Positions 33,370 to 42,593 of a DNA stretch of 49,037 bases are shown piece by piece. The notes under the pieces were generated by a model. The model was not told the origin of the DNA, ran no database searches, and was given only the letters and a program-made list of their open reading frames with translations. Position numbers and translations under genes: made by a program. Origin of the DNA: an uncultured Bacilli bacterium. GTDB taxonomy: Bacteria; Bacillota_I; Bacilli_A; RF39; UBA660. The stretch covers positions 1-49,037 of the forward strand of contig CAJUCD010000011.1 in assembly GCA_910585045.1 (NCBI GenBank), read 5' to 3'. The number at the start of each line of letters is the position of its first letter. Within the stretch, counting starts at the first letter, position 1.

Positions 33370-34233
33370 TTAACTTAATGCTGTATTTCTAATCTTATCA
33401 ATAAAGTTTTGCATAATTGTTAAATAATTTTCATTACTGGCAACATCACCATCTGTTAAAGTCTGCATTACATTAACATTAATTATATTTGCTTTATAAT
33501 CTTTCTCTAACTCTGTTATCAATTCTGATTTTTCATCTGTATTACACAAATAAATATCTTTATATTTCTCATTTTTAAAATTACTTTTAACAGAAGTAGG
33601 ATTAATATTATCACTATTTAAAACTATTACTTCAAACCCATAGTTCTCTAAAAACTTAAGCTTATTTGAAGAAACAACTAAAATACTATTACCATCAAAA
33701 TTAGCACTATTAGCAATATTTCTTAAATCGGCATCCATATAAGACAATTCTTCTTCTAATTCTTTATATTTATTTTCTATTGTATCAATTACAGTCTTAC
33801 TAGTTGTATACTCTATTAAATTATTTTTAATATTCTTAGCAAGCATTAAATAGTTATTAGGCGATAACCACAATTCTTCTATAGAATCTTCATAACTAAG
33901 CCCATAAGAAACATCAATTAATAAAATATTTTTATTATCGTTCAAAAACTCTCGAGCAAGTTCTTTTTCATTTGTAAGTCCATTATAAACAAATAAAGCT
34001 CCTTTATGATATGTTTCTTTCTGTTTATTTGTAAGCTCATATTTTGATACATCTGCTCCATTAGGATAAATACTTGCTACAGTTTTTTGTTCACCATATA
34101 AATATTCCGTTAAATATTGAATAGGATATATTGATGTATAAACATTATCATTACTTAACTTATCATCATTCAAACATCCTGATAAGAAAAATATAAAGCT
34201 AAACAACCCTAATACTTTTAACATTTTTTTCAT
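33370..34233 (-). CDS. Degenerate ZnuA/AdcA-like solute-binding lipoprotein
   Basis: A 287-residue lipoprotein (lipobox LSGC, Cys near residue 20) with the layout of cluster 9 metal-binding proteins. It has TSIYPIQYLTEYL at the mature start, an EYLYGEQKTVASIYPNGADVSKYELT loop, a VYNGL(T)NE motif, ELWLSPNN, a long helix, and LENYGFEVIVL. The three histidines that normally bind zinc or manganese are missing: the PH of the first loop reads VS, the one before WLSP is E/L, and the SH of the third site reads SS. There is no permease or ATPase nearby. It may have lost metal binding and gained another role. The ribosome site is GGTGG, ten bases from the ATG. Confidence 0.7.
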   Translation of the reverse strand: MKKMLKVLGLFSFIFFLSGCLNDDKLSNDNVYTSIYPIQYLTEYLYGEQKTVASIYPNGADVSKYELTNKQKETYHKGALFVYNGLTNEKELAREFLNDNKNILLIDVSYGLSYEDSIEELWLSPNNYLMLAKNIKNNLIEYTTSKTVIDTIENKYKELEEELSYMDADLRNIANSANFDGNSILVVSSNKLKFLENYGFEVIVLNSDNINPTSVKSNFKNEKYKDIYLCNTDEKSELITELEKDYKANIINVNVMQTLTDGDVASNENYLTIMQNFIDKIRNTALS

Positions 34234-34293
34234 TTAATTAATTCCACCTTTATTATTAATATTGTAATTTATTTTTTCTAATAAATCAACCCA

Positions 34294-34322
34294 AAAGAAA
34301 AAAGAAAGCTTTTTACTTTCTT
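34294..34322 (-). terminator. Terminator of the large lipoprotein gene
   Basis: The 7-bp arms AAGAAAG (34302-34308) and CTTTCTT (34316-34322) are followed by a T-run on the minus strand. It overlaps the stop codon. Confidence 0.65.
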
Positions 34323-35839
34323 AAAACTTCATTATCAAAATTATTTAAACTAACAATACTAGGTCTATAGCTTTCATCAATAAATTCTAATAATGGAAAC
34401 TTACTAATTAATTTTGTATAATCAACATTAACATTATCACTATTATTTAATCTAACTGAAGTTAAATTACCATATGACTCTCTTAATTCATCTTTACTAA
34501 TACCATATAGTGCCCCAATAAAATTAAAGAATATATTTTCTACTTCTACTATTTCTTCATTAACTTCAGTATCAAAAGTATAAGAATAAGTATCATTAGA
34601 TAATTCATCATAAACACTATTATCTACAATAATACTTTTTACAAAACGATATAAAAACATAGTTTCTTCAAAACTTAAATCTCTAGTATTATATAAATAG
34701 TTCATTAAATCAGTTAATACACTTTTAAAAATATCTATTTTATAAGCATAACCAACATGATTTCTAAAATCTATTTCACTATCTGAACTAGTTGCAGCAT
34801 AATAATTATTTTTATAATCATTATCTTCTTCTAAAACATCTATAGAATGAGCAATTTTATAAAAGCTCTCAACTTCACTTCTTGTATCAATTAGAAAAAA
34901 ATCATGTATAGCTTGTAAATCCGAATTAAATATTGCACTATTTAAAGCTTCAATACCTCTATCAGGCTTAAAAAGTGCTAAAAGAATTAATAATGAAGCT
35001 GATTTATTATTATCATTTGTTTCTTTTTCAAACATTTGCTTATTTGATTTTAATAACGAATCATTATTACCACTTGTAATAGCCATAGATTCTAAAACCC
35101 CTAAAGAATTCGTATAAGTTATATTCTCATGCATCTGACCTGCTTCAGTCCTACATTTGCAAGCTTCTAAGCGACACATATTAATTCCATACATTAACCA
35201 TCTTGTAAAAGCATTTTCTAAAGTTTTTCTTCTTATATCTGGGTCAACAATTATTTCAAAAGGTTTACTAAAAGCATCAAAATCAATTACTAATTTATTA
35301 TCGCCTCTAACATATACCATAGCAACATCAGAATTTGGACTTCCATAAACTATTTGTAATTCTTTTAACAAACAAGCATCTTCCACACTAATATTTCCAC
35401 TTTGTTTTAATGTTGTTAAAACTTCTTTTAAAGATGCTCTAACAATTTCATCAATCATTCTATCATCTTCTGCAACCTCAGCATCAGATTTAACAATTAA
35501 ACTACCCTCATTAGTACTATTAAGAATTATAGAATCATATAAGGCTTCAATATCTAATAATGTATTAGTACATTCTTTAGTACTTTCTAAAGCTTCCATT
35601 ACAAAATCTACTTCTTCATCAGTTAAATAAATATCATATAAATTATAAATTGGAATAATATCAGCCATATTAATTATAAAGTCTTTCAGTCTTTTTTCTA
35701 ACTCCTCTTTAGCTTCCACTTGTTCTTCTAAACTACTTTCTGACTTAGTATCCTTATCATTACTTTTACAACCAGCTAAACAAGAAAATGGAATTACAAG
35801 AGCCAATATAAAAGCTAATTTTCTCTTTAAAAAATCCAT
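34313..35839 (-). CDS. Large lipoprotein of unknown function (508 aa)
   Basis: A 508-residue secreted lipoprotein with a lipobox CLAGC (Cys near 23), then an acidic helical body. I do not recognise a family. Notable stretches are IIPIYNLYDIYLTDEEVDF (about 60-78), a region with several cysteines (CRLEACKCRTEAG, near 225-240) and a tyrosine-rich C-terminal part. No enzyme motif is visible. It is driven by a perfect vegetative promoter (35870-35898) with AGGGGAT before the ATG, so it should be well expressed. It is followed after a terminator by the degenerate ZnuA-like lipoprotein. Confidence 0.65.
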   Translation of the reverse strand: MDFLKRKLAFILALVIPFSCLAGCKSNDKDTKSESSLEEQVEAKEELEKRLKDFIINMADIIPIYNLYDIYLTDEEVDFVMEALESTKECTNTLLDIEALYDSIILNSTNEGSLIVKSDAEVAEDDRMIDEIVRASLKEVLTTLKQSGNISVEDACLLKELQIVYGSPNSDVAMVYVRGDNKLVIDFDAFSKPFEIIVDPDIRRKTLENAFTRWLMYGINMCRLEACKCRTEAGQMHENITYTNSLGVLESMAITSGNNDSLLKSNKQMFEKETNDNNKSASLLILLALFKPDRGIEALNSAIFNSDLQAIHDFFLIDTRSEVESFYKIAHSIDVLEEDNDYKNNYYAATSSDSEIDFRNHVGYAYKIDIFKSVLTDLMNYLYNTRDLSFEETMFLYRFVKSIIVDNSVYDELSNDTYSYTFDTEVNEEIVEVENIFFNFIGALYGISKDELRESYGNLTSVRLNNSDNVNVDYTKLISKFPLLEFIDESYRPSIVSLNNFDNEVLRK

Positions 35840-35869
35840 AAAATCCCCTTCTTTTATTAATTGCCAGAT

Positions 35870-35898
35870 ATTATATAAAAAAAAGTAGAATTTGTCAA
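35870..35898 (-). promoter_or_regulatory. Perfect consensus sigma-A promoter of the 508-residue lipoprotein gene
   Basis: On the minus strand, TTGACA (35893-35898), exactly 17 bases and TATAAT (35870-35875). It lies between the end of the 354-residue gene and the lipoprotein gene, about 30 bases before its ATG. Confidence 0.85.
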
Positions 35899-35910
35899 AT
35901 TAAAACATAC

Positions 35911-36975
35911 TTAACTTCTATTTTTCTCAATTTCAAAAAATTCTTTCAATCCTTCATTCTGAGCATTACTAGAATTCTTAAAATAATATTCTTGAGCTTC
36001 TTCTTTATCTAGTTTCCTTCTAAACGAAGTTATCTGATTATTCTCTAAAACTACAAATATCATTAAAAAAGCTCCATTTACTTTCTTTAAAACTATTCCT
36101 CTTGTACACAAAAAATCCACTGATGAATTATAAACATAATTATTAATATTTGTGACTAAATTATTTTCTAATACTATTTCCCCATCAGTACCAACATGAG
36201 CCGCTAACATTCTTTTTAAATAATCTACTCGTCTTTTTGCTTCTGCTAAATCTTCTAATGAATAACCATTTTCTATAGCATTATAAAAACTTGCTTCATC
36301 TTTGGTAAAAGTTACCCCCAAAAAAAGCTCAAAATCTCTTATATTAAATGGGGCTGTAAAAAGTCTTTCACTATTTAAATTATTATCTTCAAATTCCATT
36401 TCTTTCCTAATTTTACTTTCATTTAAAAACTCTATATTTTCCTGAAAATTAGCACGATACATTTGCACCTTTTCAATTGGTATTCCAAATAATTGACTAA
36501 ACTTTTGATTACTTGCTAAAAAATCTAAACTAATTACATTTCCTAGTTCATCGGTATTATACACTAAAACATCATAATCTAAATAATAGTCATTACTATT
36601 TATTTTTTTAGTTATTTTTATTAAATTATGTTCATCTCTATCATATACAAAAGACTCATAATTAAAACATAAATTATCATCACAAAAATAACCCTCTAAA
36701 ACTATTTTAGAGCCATTTATTTCTAAAGTATAACTATGATCTATTCCATCAACAAAAATTCTAAAACTATTAGTTCCCATTTTACTTTCAAAAGAAATAT
36801 AACCAACATTTTTTAGTTTTTCTTCACTTTGATATCCATCACCTAAAAATATTTGAAATCTAGAAATAGCTAAAGTTTTAATTAACAATAGAAATTGTTG
36901 TTTTAAATTATTAAATATTCTATCATTAAAAAATTCTTTTTGATATCTAAAAATAATCTCTAAAACTTCTATCAA
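35911..36975 (-). CDS. Unknown 354-residue protein
   Basis: I do not recognise this protein. It has 354 residues and lacks a signal peptide; a hydrophobic stretch near the start (QQFLLLIKTLAI) is probably an amphipathic helix. The central part is beta-rich with repeated Asp/Asn/Tyr segments (YSFVYDRDEH-like, about 110-150). The last third includes a helix with YSLEDLAEAKRRVDYLKRMLAAH and a strand pair ending in VNGAFLMIFVVLENN. No catalytic signature is evident. The start is TTG at 36975, chosen because AAGGTGAG sits just before it. It follows the ABC-F gene by 42 bases, with an extended -10 (TGTTATAAT) between. Confidence 0.55.
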   Translation of the reverse strand: MIEVLEIIFRYQKEFFNDRIFNNLKQQFLLLIKTLAISRFQIFLGDGYQSEEKLKNVGYISFESKMGTNSFRIFVDGIDHSYTLEINGSKIVLEGYFCDDNLCFNYESFVYDRDEHNLIKITKKINSNDYYLDYDVLVYNTDELGNVISLDFLASNQKFSQLFGIPIEKVQMYRANFQENIEFLNESKIRKEMEFEDNNLNSERLFTAPFNIRDFELFLGVTFTKDEASFYNAIENGYSLEDLAEAKRRVDYLKRMLAAHVGTDGEIVLENNLVTNINNYVYNSSVDFLCTRGIVLKKVNGAFLMIFVVLENNQITSFRRKLDKEEAQEYYFKNSSNAQNEGLKEFFEIEKNRS

Positions 36976-37017
36976 TTATACTCACCTTCATTGGCTTTTT
37001 ATTATAACACATTATTA

Positions 37018-38883
37018 CTATAATGTAGCAAGTTTTTCCCATTCTTCCATAAGTTTTACCAATTCTGATTCTAACTCTAAAATTGTATTATTAATATCAT
37101 TTACTTTCTTATAATCACTATAAACATCAGGTTCAAATAAATATTCTTTTAATTCTTTAATTTTATTTTCTTTATTATTAATATCTTTTTCCAATCTTTT
37201 AATATTTTTATTTTGCTCTTTATTTAAAGTTTTAACAATTTTTGGCTTTTCTGAAACTAAAATCACTTCATCTTCTTGATTAGCTTTTTTTAATTCTAAA
37301 TATTCTTCATAATTCAAATTAAAATAATTAGTTTCTCTGTCACCAAATACCAATAGTGATTTAGCTATTTTACTCACAAAATAACGGTCATGTGATACAA
37401 ATAAAACTGTCCCCTTATAATTTATAAGTAATTCTTCTAATTTCATTTTACTTAATATATCCAAATGATTTGTTGGCTCATCAAGAATCAAAAAATTTGG
37501 ATTTTCGAATATTACTTTAGCAAGCTCTAGTCTTACCTTTTCACCACCCGATAACACAGAAATCTTTTTATCAACATCATCTTGATAAAACATAAAATTA
37601 GCCAAAAAAGAACGTATTTGTAAATCTGTAGCATCTTTAAAAGTTTCACTAAATTCTTCATAAATTGAATTATGAGGATTAAGGGTTTCTAACTGCTGAT
37701 CAAAATATCCTAACATAACTTTTAAGCCTAGTTCATATTTACCAGCTAAAGAAGGAATCATCCCCATCAAAGTTTTTAATAAAGTAGACTTCCCAACTCC
37801 ATTTTTTCCTATTATACCTAATCTATCACCTCTAAATAATTCAAAACTAACTTTATTTAAAATATTTAGATATCCAATCTCTAAATTATCAACTTTAAGA
37901 ACTAACTTTCCACTTTCCCTAAATTCTTTATCTCGCCAATTAAAAGTTTTTAAATTAGCTTTTTCGGGTTTATCTAATTTTACCATTCTCTCAATTTGTT
38001 TCAACTTAGACATTGCCATAGAAGCTTTAGAAGGTTTATATCTAAATCTATCTGCAATTCGTTGCAATCTTTTAATCTCCATTTGTTGTGCTTCATAATC
38101 ATTTAATGCTTTTTCATATCTTCTCTTTTTTTCTTTTTCATAAAAACTATAATTACCAATATAACTTTCTAATCTTCCATATTCTATTTCGTATATTTTA
38201 TTTGTTACTTTATCTATAAACATCCTATCATGAGATACAAGTATTAAAGCTCCTTTATAATTTTTTAAATAATCTTCTAACCATTCTATAGCATCTATAT
38301 CTAAATGATTTGTAGGTTCATCTAAAAATAATAAATCTGGCTTACTAAGTAACAGTTTTAATAAGGCTATTTTAGTTCTCTCTCCACCAGAAAAAGAGCT
38401 TAAAAGTTTAGTTTTATCTTCCTCACTAAAACCAAATTTTATTAAAGCAGTAGTATATTCTTTTTTATATTGATATCCTCCCAATATTTTATATTTATCT
38501 AATAATTCAGTATATTTATAACTAGCCTCACTATTAGAACCTAATTCCATTTCTTCTTCCAATTTTTTTAATTTAATCTCTATTTCAATTAAAGGCTTAT
38601 AAACTAGCAAAATTTCATCTAATAAAGTATTACTGATATTTAAATTTTCTTGTCTCAAATATCCAATAGAATTAATTCCACTTTTAAAAATACTAAATTT
38701 TTCTTCAGCAACACCTTCACTTAACATATCATTACTAATTAATACTTTTAAAAGAGTTGTTTTGCCAGCACCATTTCGTCCAATAATTGCAATCTTATCT
38801 TTTTCTTTAATTTCAATATTTATTTCTTCCAAAATAGTTTTAGCATCAATAGTTACAGAACCATTAGTTACTTTATAATACAT
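37018..38883 (-). CDS. ABC-F family ATPase
   Basis: A 621-residue soluble protein with two ABC ATPase domains and no membrane spans, the ABC-F layout. Such proteins bind the ribosomal E site, acting as translation factors or antibiotic-resistance proteins. Domain 1 has GRNGAGKTT (about 36-44) and FSGGERTKIAL; domain 2 has GKNGVGKST and LSGGEKVRLEL. Both Walker B regions read LDEPTNHLD. The interdomain P-site tether contains RIADRFRYKPSKASMA. A charged coiled-coil tail (about 540-621) follows. It cannot be assigned to a resistance class from sequence alone. A promoter lies at 38914-38942. Confidence 0.92.
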   Translation of the reverse strand: MYYKVTNGSVTIDAKTILEEINIEIKEKDKIAIIGRNGAGKTTLLKVLISNDMLSEGVAEEKFSIFKSGINSIGYLRQENLNISNTLLDEILLVYKPLIEIEIKLKKLEEEMELGSNSEASYKYTELLDKYKILGGYQYKKEYTTALIKFGFSEEDKTKLLSSFSGGERTKIALLKLLLSKPDLLFLDEPTNHLDIDAIEWLEDYLKNYKGALILVSHDRMFIDKVTNKIYEIEYGRLESYIGNYSFYEKEKKRRYEKALNDYEAQQMEIKRLQRIADRFRYKPSKASMAMSKLKQIERMVKLDKPEKANLKTFNWRDKEFRESGKLVLKVDNLEIGYLNILNKVSFELFRGDRLGIIGKNGVGKSTLLKTLMGMIPSLAGKYELGLKVMLGYFDQQLETLNPHNSIYEEFSETFKDATDLQIRSFLANFMFYQDDVDKKISVLSGGEKVRLELAKVIFENPNFLILDEPTNHLDILSKMKLEELLINYKGTVLFVSHDRYFVSKIAKSLLVFGDRETNYFNLNYEEYLELKKANQEDEVILVSEKPKIVKTLNKEQNKNIKRLEKDINNKENKIKELKEYLFEPDVYSDYKKVNDINNTILELESELVKLMEEWEKLATL

Positions 38884-38913
38884 AATATCGCCTCTTAATT
38901 TTCACTCTAATCA

Positions 38914-38942
38914 ATTCTAGCATAATTTCTTATTAAAAACAA
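38914..38942 (-). promoter_or_regulatory. Promoter of the ABC-F gene
   Basis: On the minus strand, TTGTTT (38937-38942), 17 bases and TAGAAT (38914-38919), preceded by the extended TGC element. It lies about 30 bases before the ATG. Confidence 0.6.
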
Positions 38943-38974
38943 AAAAAGTAGCATATAAAATAAGTATTTTTACT

Positions 38975-38996
38975 AAAAAAACATCTTTAAAAGATG
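38975..38996 (-). terminator. Terminator of the rluB/Cys-rich gene pair
   Basis: The stem CATCTT/AAGATG (38982-38987 with 38991-38996) with a 3-base loop is followed by seven T on the minus strand, directly after the TAG stop. Confidence 0.75.
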
Positions 38997-39452
38997 CTAA
39001 ATAATATTTTTTCTATATCTAAATATAAGTCTTATTACAAAAATAAATAAACTACCAATATATAAATCTCTTAAAACTTCTTCTCTACTAGAAAAATAAT
39101 CATGCTTCAAAATAATTCTTTGTCTTAAACTAAGTAATTTTAATATTTTTAAATCTTTAAATTCTAACACTTTATATCTTTTTGTTACTTCACCACAATA
39201 AAATAATTTACAAGTTAAATTATTAGTAATACAGCCATTATTACTTTGATAAATGCACTTTCGACAACAACCATTAGTATATTTATTACACTGTTGTGAA
39301 TAACATTTATTATTTAGAAAACCACACACATTAATACCTTTAAACTGTGAATCTAATATTTCACAAGCCTTATCATAAATAAAAGCTATTCTCTCTTTTC
39401 TATTTTTGATCTCTCTAGCTTCTTTTATAAATGCAACTTCATCTATAATCAT
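38997..39452 (-). CDS. Cysteine-rich protein with C-terminal membrane helix (151 aa)
   Basis: I do not recognise a family name. The 151-residue product has an N-terminal helical part rich in Lys/Glu and then ten cysteines between about 43 and 86 (CGFLNNKCYSQQCNK, CCRKCIYQ, GCITNNLTCKLFYCG), spaced like metal or Fe-S sites. The end has a hydrophobic YIGSLFIFVIRLIF segment (about 130-143) before a basic tail, suggesting membrane attachment. Its ATG overlaps the rluB stop (TAATG), so it is translationally coupled to that pseudouridine synthase. Metal binding is inferred from cysteine spacing only. Confidence 0.6.
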   Translation of the reverse strand: MIIDEVAFIKEAREIKNRKERIAFIYDKACEILDSQFKGINVCGFLNNKCYSQQCNKYTNGCCRKCIYQSNNGCITNNLTCKLFYCGEVTKRYKVLEFKDLKILKLLSLRQRIILKHDYFSSREEVLRDLYIGSLFIFVIRLIFRYRKNII

Positions 39453-40162
39453 TATAAACTATATAATTTCTTTACTTCTTTTAAAGATAACTCTCTATAT
39501 TCTCCACTTTTTAAATTTTTAATATCTAAAAAAGCTAATCTAATTCTTGATAATCTAATCACAGGATGTTTTAAAGATTCAAATATTCTTTTAACTATAT
39601 GATTGCGTCCCTCTATAATTGTAATCTCTATTAAAGACGTATTTTTAACTAAATCTTTATCTCTAATTTTAAAATTTACAATTTCTACTTTTCTATCATC
39701 AATATTAATTCCTCTTTTTAATCTATCAATATCATCTTTATTAAGTAAACCTTCAATCTTAGCAATATAAGTTTTCTTTATCTTATTACTTGGATGCATG
39801 AGTTTATTAGCAAGTTCTCCATCATTCGTTAAAATAATAAGTCCTGTAGTATCATAATCAAGTCTCCCAACAGGATATACTCTAATATCAGTATTTATAC
39901 AATCCAGAACAGTTTTCCTATTTTTATCATCACTAACTGAAGTAATAACTTCTCTTGGCTTATTTAAAATATAATACACTTTTTTAGTATCCCTATTAAT
40001 TGTAACTCCATCAACTTCTATAATATCATTACCACTTACTTTAACACCTAACTCTGTTACAACCTTACCATTTACTCTAACATTTCCCTTACTAATCATT
40101 TCTTCCGCTTTTCTTCTTGAAGTAACTCCAGAATTAGCAATAACTTTTTGTAATCTCTCCAT
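39452..40162 (-). CDS. rluB: Ribosomal pseudouridine synthase RluB/RsuA family
   Basis: A 236-residue RNA pseudouridine synthase of the RsuA/RluB family, acting on 23S (RluB) or 16S (RsuA) rRNA. The N-terminal S4 domain is clear (MERLQKVIANSGVTSRRKAEEMI, KGNVRVNGKVV). The catalytic aspartate lies in PVGRLDYDTTGL (about 96-107), and EGRNHIVKRIF closes the family signature. Its length fits RluB of Bacilli. It abuts the rhomboid gene with no gap and overlaps the Cys-rich gene by one base, so these three form a transcription unit. Confidence 0.92.
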   Translation of the reverse strand: MERLQKVIANSGVTSRRKAEEMISKGNVRVNGKVVTELGVKVSGNDIIEVDGVTINRDTKKVYYILNKPREVITSVSDDKNRKTVLDCINTDIRVYPVGRLDYDTTGLIILTNDGELANKLMHPSNKIKKTYIAKIEGLLNKDDIDRLKRGINIDDRKVEIVNFKIRDKDLVKNTSLIEITIIEGRNHIVKRIFESLKHPVIRLSRIRLAFLDIKNLKSGEYRELSLKEVKKLYSL

Positions 40163-41314
40163 TTATATCACTCCAAATAAAATATAACTTAAAAATAATA
40201 TTAATAAAACTAAAACCACAATTCCATTTATTCGGTCTGTTTTATTAGCCTTGCCAGGAATTCCTAAAGCCATAGTAGCAAGATAACCACCAACTAATCC
40301 ACCTATATGTGCAAAATTATCTATACCTTGAAACATAAAACCTATTGCTAAATTAAGAATTATTACTGGAATTATTTGAGTTTTCAAAACAGTTCCTAAA
40401 TATAAACGATAATGATATCCAAAATATAACAATGAACCTAACAAACCAAAAATTGCTCCACTAGCTCCTGCCGAAACAGATTCATGAAACACTACAGATA
40501 ATAAAGAACCTAATAAACCACTAATTAAAAATACAGCTAAATATTTGATTTTACCTAAAAAGCCTTCTAATTGTTTTCCTATAATATAAAGTGAATACAT
40601 ATTAACAACTAAATGAGCTAAACCAATATGTAAAAAAACTGATGTTACAAGACGCCAAACTTCTCCTTCTTGCACTAAAGCTCTATTATTAGCACCAAAA
40701 TAAAGTAAAGTATAAACATCTTCACTACCATTTCCAATCAAATACATTAAAACAAAAGCAATAACACATATAATTATTAATAATGGTGTTACAAATAATT
40801 TTTTTGGTTCAAATATCTTTGTAAATGTTGCATTATCTTTAACTGTTTTAGCATTAATATCATTAGTAACATTAACAATTAAATCAATACCTTCTTTATC
40901 TTTAATAAGTTTATTTTTAATCTTAGGGAATACTTCTAAAATACTATTATCACTAGTTATTTCCTCAACATCATTAATTTTAATTGAAGCAATATTTTTA
41001 CTACCTTCTAAATCTGCTACATTATCTGAAACATTAAGTAAAATATTCAAAGTATTAAGACTTAAAGATAATGTTTTTTTTCTTATCTGTTCCATTACTT
41101 TTGTTGTCTTAAACATATCAAATTTATATTGTTCTAAATTATGAATATAATTAGAATTAATTCTAATTATTCTATAAGGTCCCTCTAAATTCTCTAACCA
41201 AATTTCATCTTTAACCCCTTTTACTACAATCGGTGTATAGTTTTCCTCGGTTACAAAGTAATGTACTAAAGCCATTACTATTTCATCGTTTTTATTTATC
41301 ACATTAAAATTCAT
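40163..41314 (-). CDS. Rhomboid family intramembrane serine protease
   Basis: A 383-residue rhomboid with a large N-terminal cytosolic domain (about 1-175) of alpha/beta character ahead of the membrane core, as in B. subtilis YqgP/GluP. The core has the GVWRLVTSVFLHIGLAHL-type L1 region (here EVWRLVTSVFLH), HLVVNMYSLY, the nucleophile in GASGAIFG and the catalytic histidine in NFAHIGGLVGG. Seven hydrophobic spans are likely. The start is the ATG at 41314, set by GAGGTG; 29 upstream codons would overlap the divergent gene region. It precedes rluB directly. Confidence 0.9.
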   Translation of the reverse strand: MNFNVINKNDEIVMALVHYFVTEENYTPIVVKGVKDEIWLENLEGPYRIIRINSNYIHNLEQYKFDMFKTTKVMEQIRKKTLSLSLNTLNILLNVSDNVADLEGSKNIASIKINDVEEITSDNSILEVFPKIKNKLIKDKEGIDLIVNVTNDINAKTVKDNATFTKIFEPKKLFVTPLLIIICVIAFVLMYLIGNGSEDVYTLLYFGANNRALVQEGEVWRLVTSVFLHIGLAHLVVNMYSLYIIGKQLEGFLGKIKYLAVFLISGLLGSLLSVVFHESVSAGASGAIFGLLGSLLYFGYHYRLYLGTVLKTQIIPVIILNLAIGFMFQGIDNFAHIGGLVGGYLATMALGIPGKANKTDRINGIVVLVLLILFLSYILFGVI

Positions 41315-41379
41315 CTTTTTCACCTCAAGAGATACTTTTATTTTATAACAAATCATATAATTAGTAAAGAGGTGATACT

Positions 41380-41700
41380 TTGAGTTTTCTATTTTATACA
41401 ACTTTTATTTATTTAATTATAATAACATTTTATTATTTAATCTATAAAAACAATCTAGATTATGACCTTCTATTTACTATAATTTTAAATTTTATGCTTT
41501 TAATAATTCTTCCTTTATACTATTGTTATTTTCAAGATAATATTTACAGTCTAATAATAAGTTTAGGTCTCTTAATTAGTTCCTTTATTTTAAATCTTAA
41601 AATAAAAAAGATATTTCATCACAATAAAATACCTTTTATACTATATTTTTTAATTACCAGCTATATTCTAGGTTTTATAATTGGTACTACTCTATATTAA
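41380..41700 (+). CDS. Small membrane protein (106 aa), divergent from rhomboid
   Basis: A 106-residue, very hydrophobic protein with three to four transmembrane helices (about 2-20, 27-48, 56-70, 82-104) and almost no extramembrane parts. I do not recognise a family. The start is TTG at 41380 with AGAGGTGAT before it. It ends two bases before the converging rluD stop, with no terminator visible between them, so transcription may collide. It is one of the few plus-strand genes in this half of the window. It is placed head to head with the rhomboid gene; a partnership with that protease is only a guess. Confidence 0.6.
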   Translation: MSFLFYTTFIYLIIITFYYLIYKNNLDYDLLFTIILNFMLLIILPLYYCYFQDNIYSLIISLGLLISSFILNLKIKKIFHHNKIPFILYFLITSYILGFIIGTTLY

Positions 41701-41702
41701 AA

Positions 41703-42593
41703 CTAAATTGCAATACTATCTAAATAATCTTGAAATTCTTTGGGAAGTGGACAAACAAACTCCATTTCCTCTTTTGTTATCGGATGTTTAAAATTCATTT
41801 TATAAGAATGTAAAAATTGACCAAAATAAGTACTTTCTTTTTTATTATATACAGGGTCATTATGAACAGGATATCCTATATAAGCCATATGCACTCTTAT
41901 TTGATGTGTTCTACCAGTATCTAATATACAACTAACTAAAGTATTATTTTCATATCTATTTAATACTTTCATGTGCGTAACAGCATTTTTACTATTATCA
42001 GGTGTTACAGCCATTTTCTCACGATTTTTTTTATCTCTCCCAATTGGAGCATCTATAGTAGCACTTCCTTGTTTAAATACACCATCTAATAAAGCCAAAT
42101 ATTCTCTTTTAACTCGTTTATTTTTAAAATCATCAGCTAATATTTCATGAACTTTATTAGTCTTTGCAACACAAATTAAACCACTCGTATCCTTATCAAT
42201 TCTATGAACTATTCCTGGTCTAACATCACCATTAATGTCACTTAAACTATTTGTATAATAAAGTAAACCATTAACTAAAGTATTATCATAATTACCACTT
42301 CCAGGATGAACAACTAAACCACTAGGCTTATTTATAATCATTAAATAATCATCTTCATATACTATATCTAAGGACATTTTAACAGGAACTATATTAGTAT
42401 CATTATCAATATCATCTTCTAAAACTTCAATAACATCATTAACTAAAACCTTATAAGAAGCTTTAATAACTTTCTCATTTACTGTCACTAGTCCTTTAGA
42501 TATTAATTTCTGAACTTTTTCTCTAGAATAATCTGTATTATCACTTAAATATTTATCTATTCTAACATTTTCTTCATTACTTATTATTTTCAC
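41703..42593 (-). CDS. rluD: RluD-family pseudouridine synthase (YlyB type)
   Basis: A 296-residue RluA/RluD-family enzyme. The N-terminal S4 domain (RIDKYLSDNTDYSREKVQKLI) is followed by the catalytic domain with VYEDDYLMIINKPSGLVVHPG and the catalytic aspartate in HRIDKDTSGL (about 127-136), then DTGRTHQIRVH. It modifies uridines of 23S rRNA helix 69 or a related target. It overlaps the lspA gene by 17 bases, the same pair (lspA-ylyB) as in Bacillus. It ends two bases from the converging small membrane gene. Confidence 0.94.
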   Translation of the reverse strand: MKIISNEENVRIDKYLSDNTDYSREKVQKLISKGLVTVNEKVIKASYKVLVNDVIEVLEDDIDNDTNIVPVKMSLDIVYEDDYLMIINKPSGLVVHPGSGNYDNTLVNGLLYYTNSLSDINGDVRPGIVHRIDKDTSGLICVAKTNKVHEILADDFKNKRVKREYLALLDGVFKQGSATIDAPIGRDKKNREKMAVTPDNSKNAVTHMKVLNRYENNTLVSCILDTGRTHQIRVHMAYIGYPVHNDPVYNKKESTYFGQFLHSYKMNFKHPITKEEMEFVCPLPKEFQDYLDSIAI

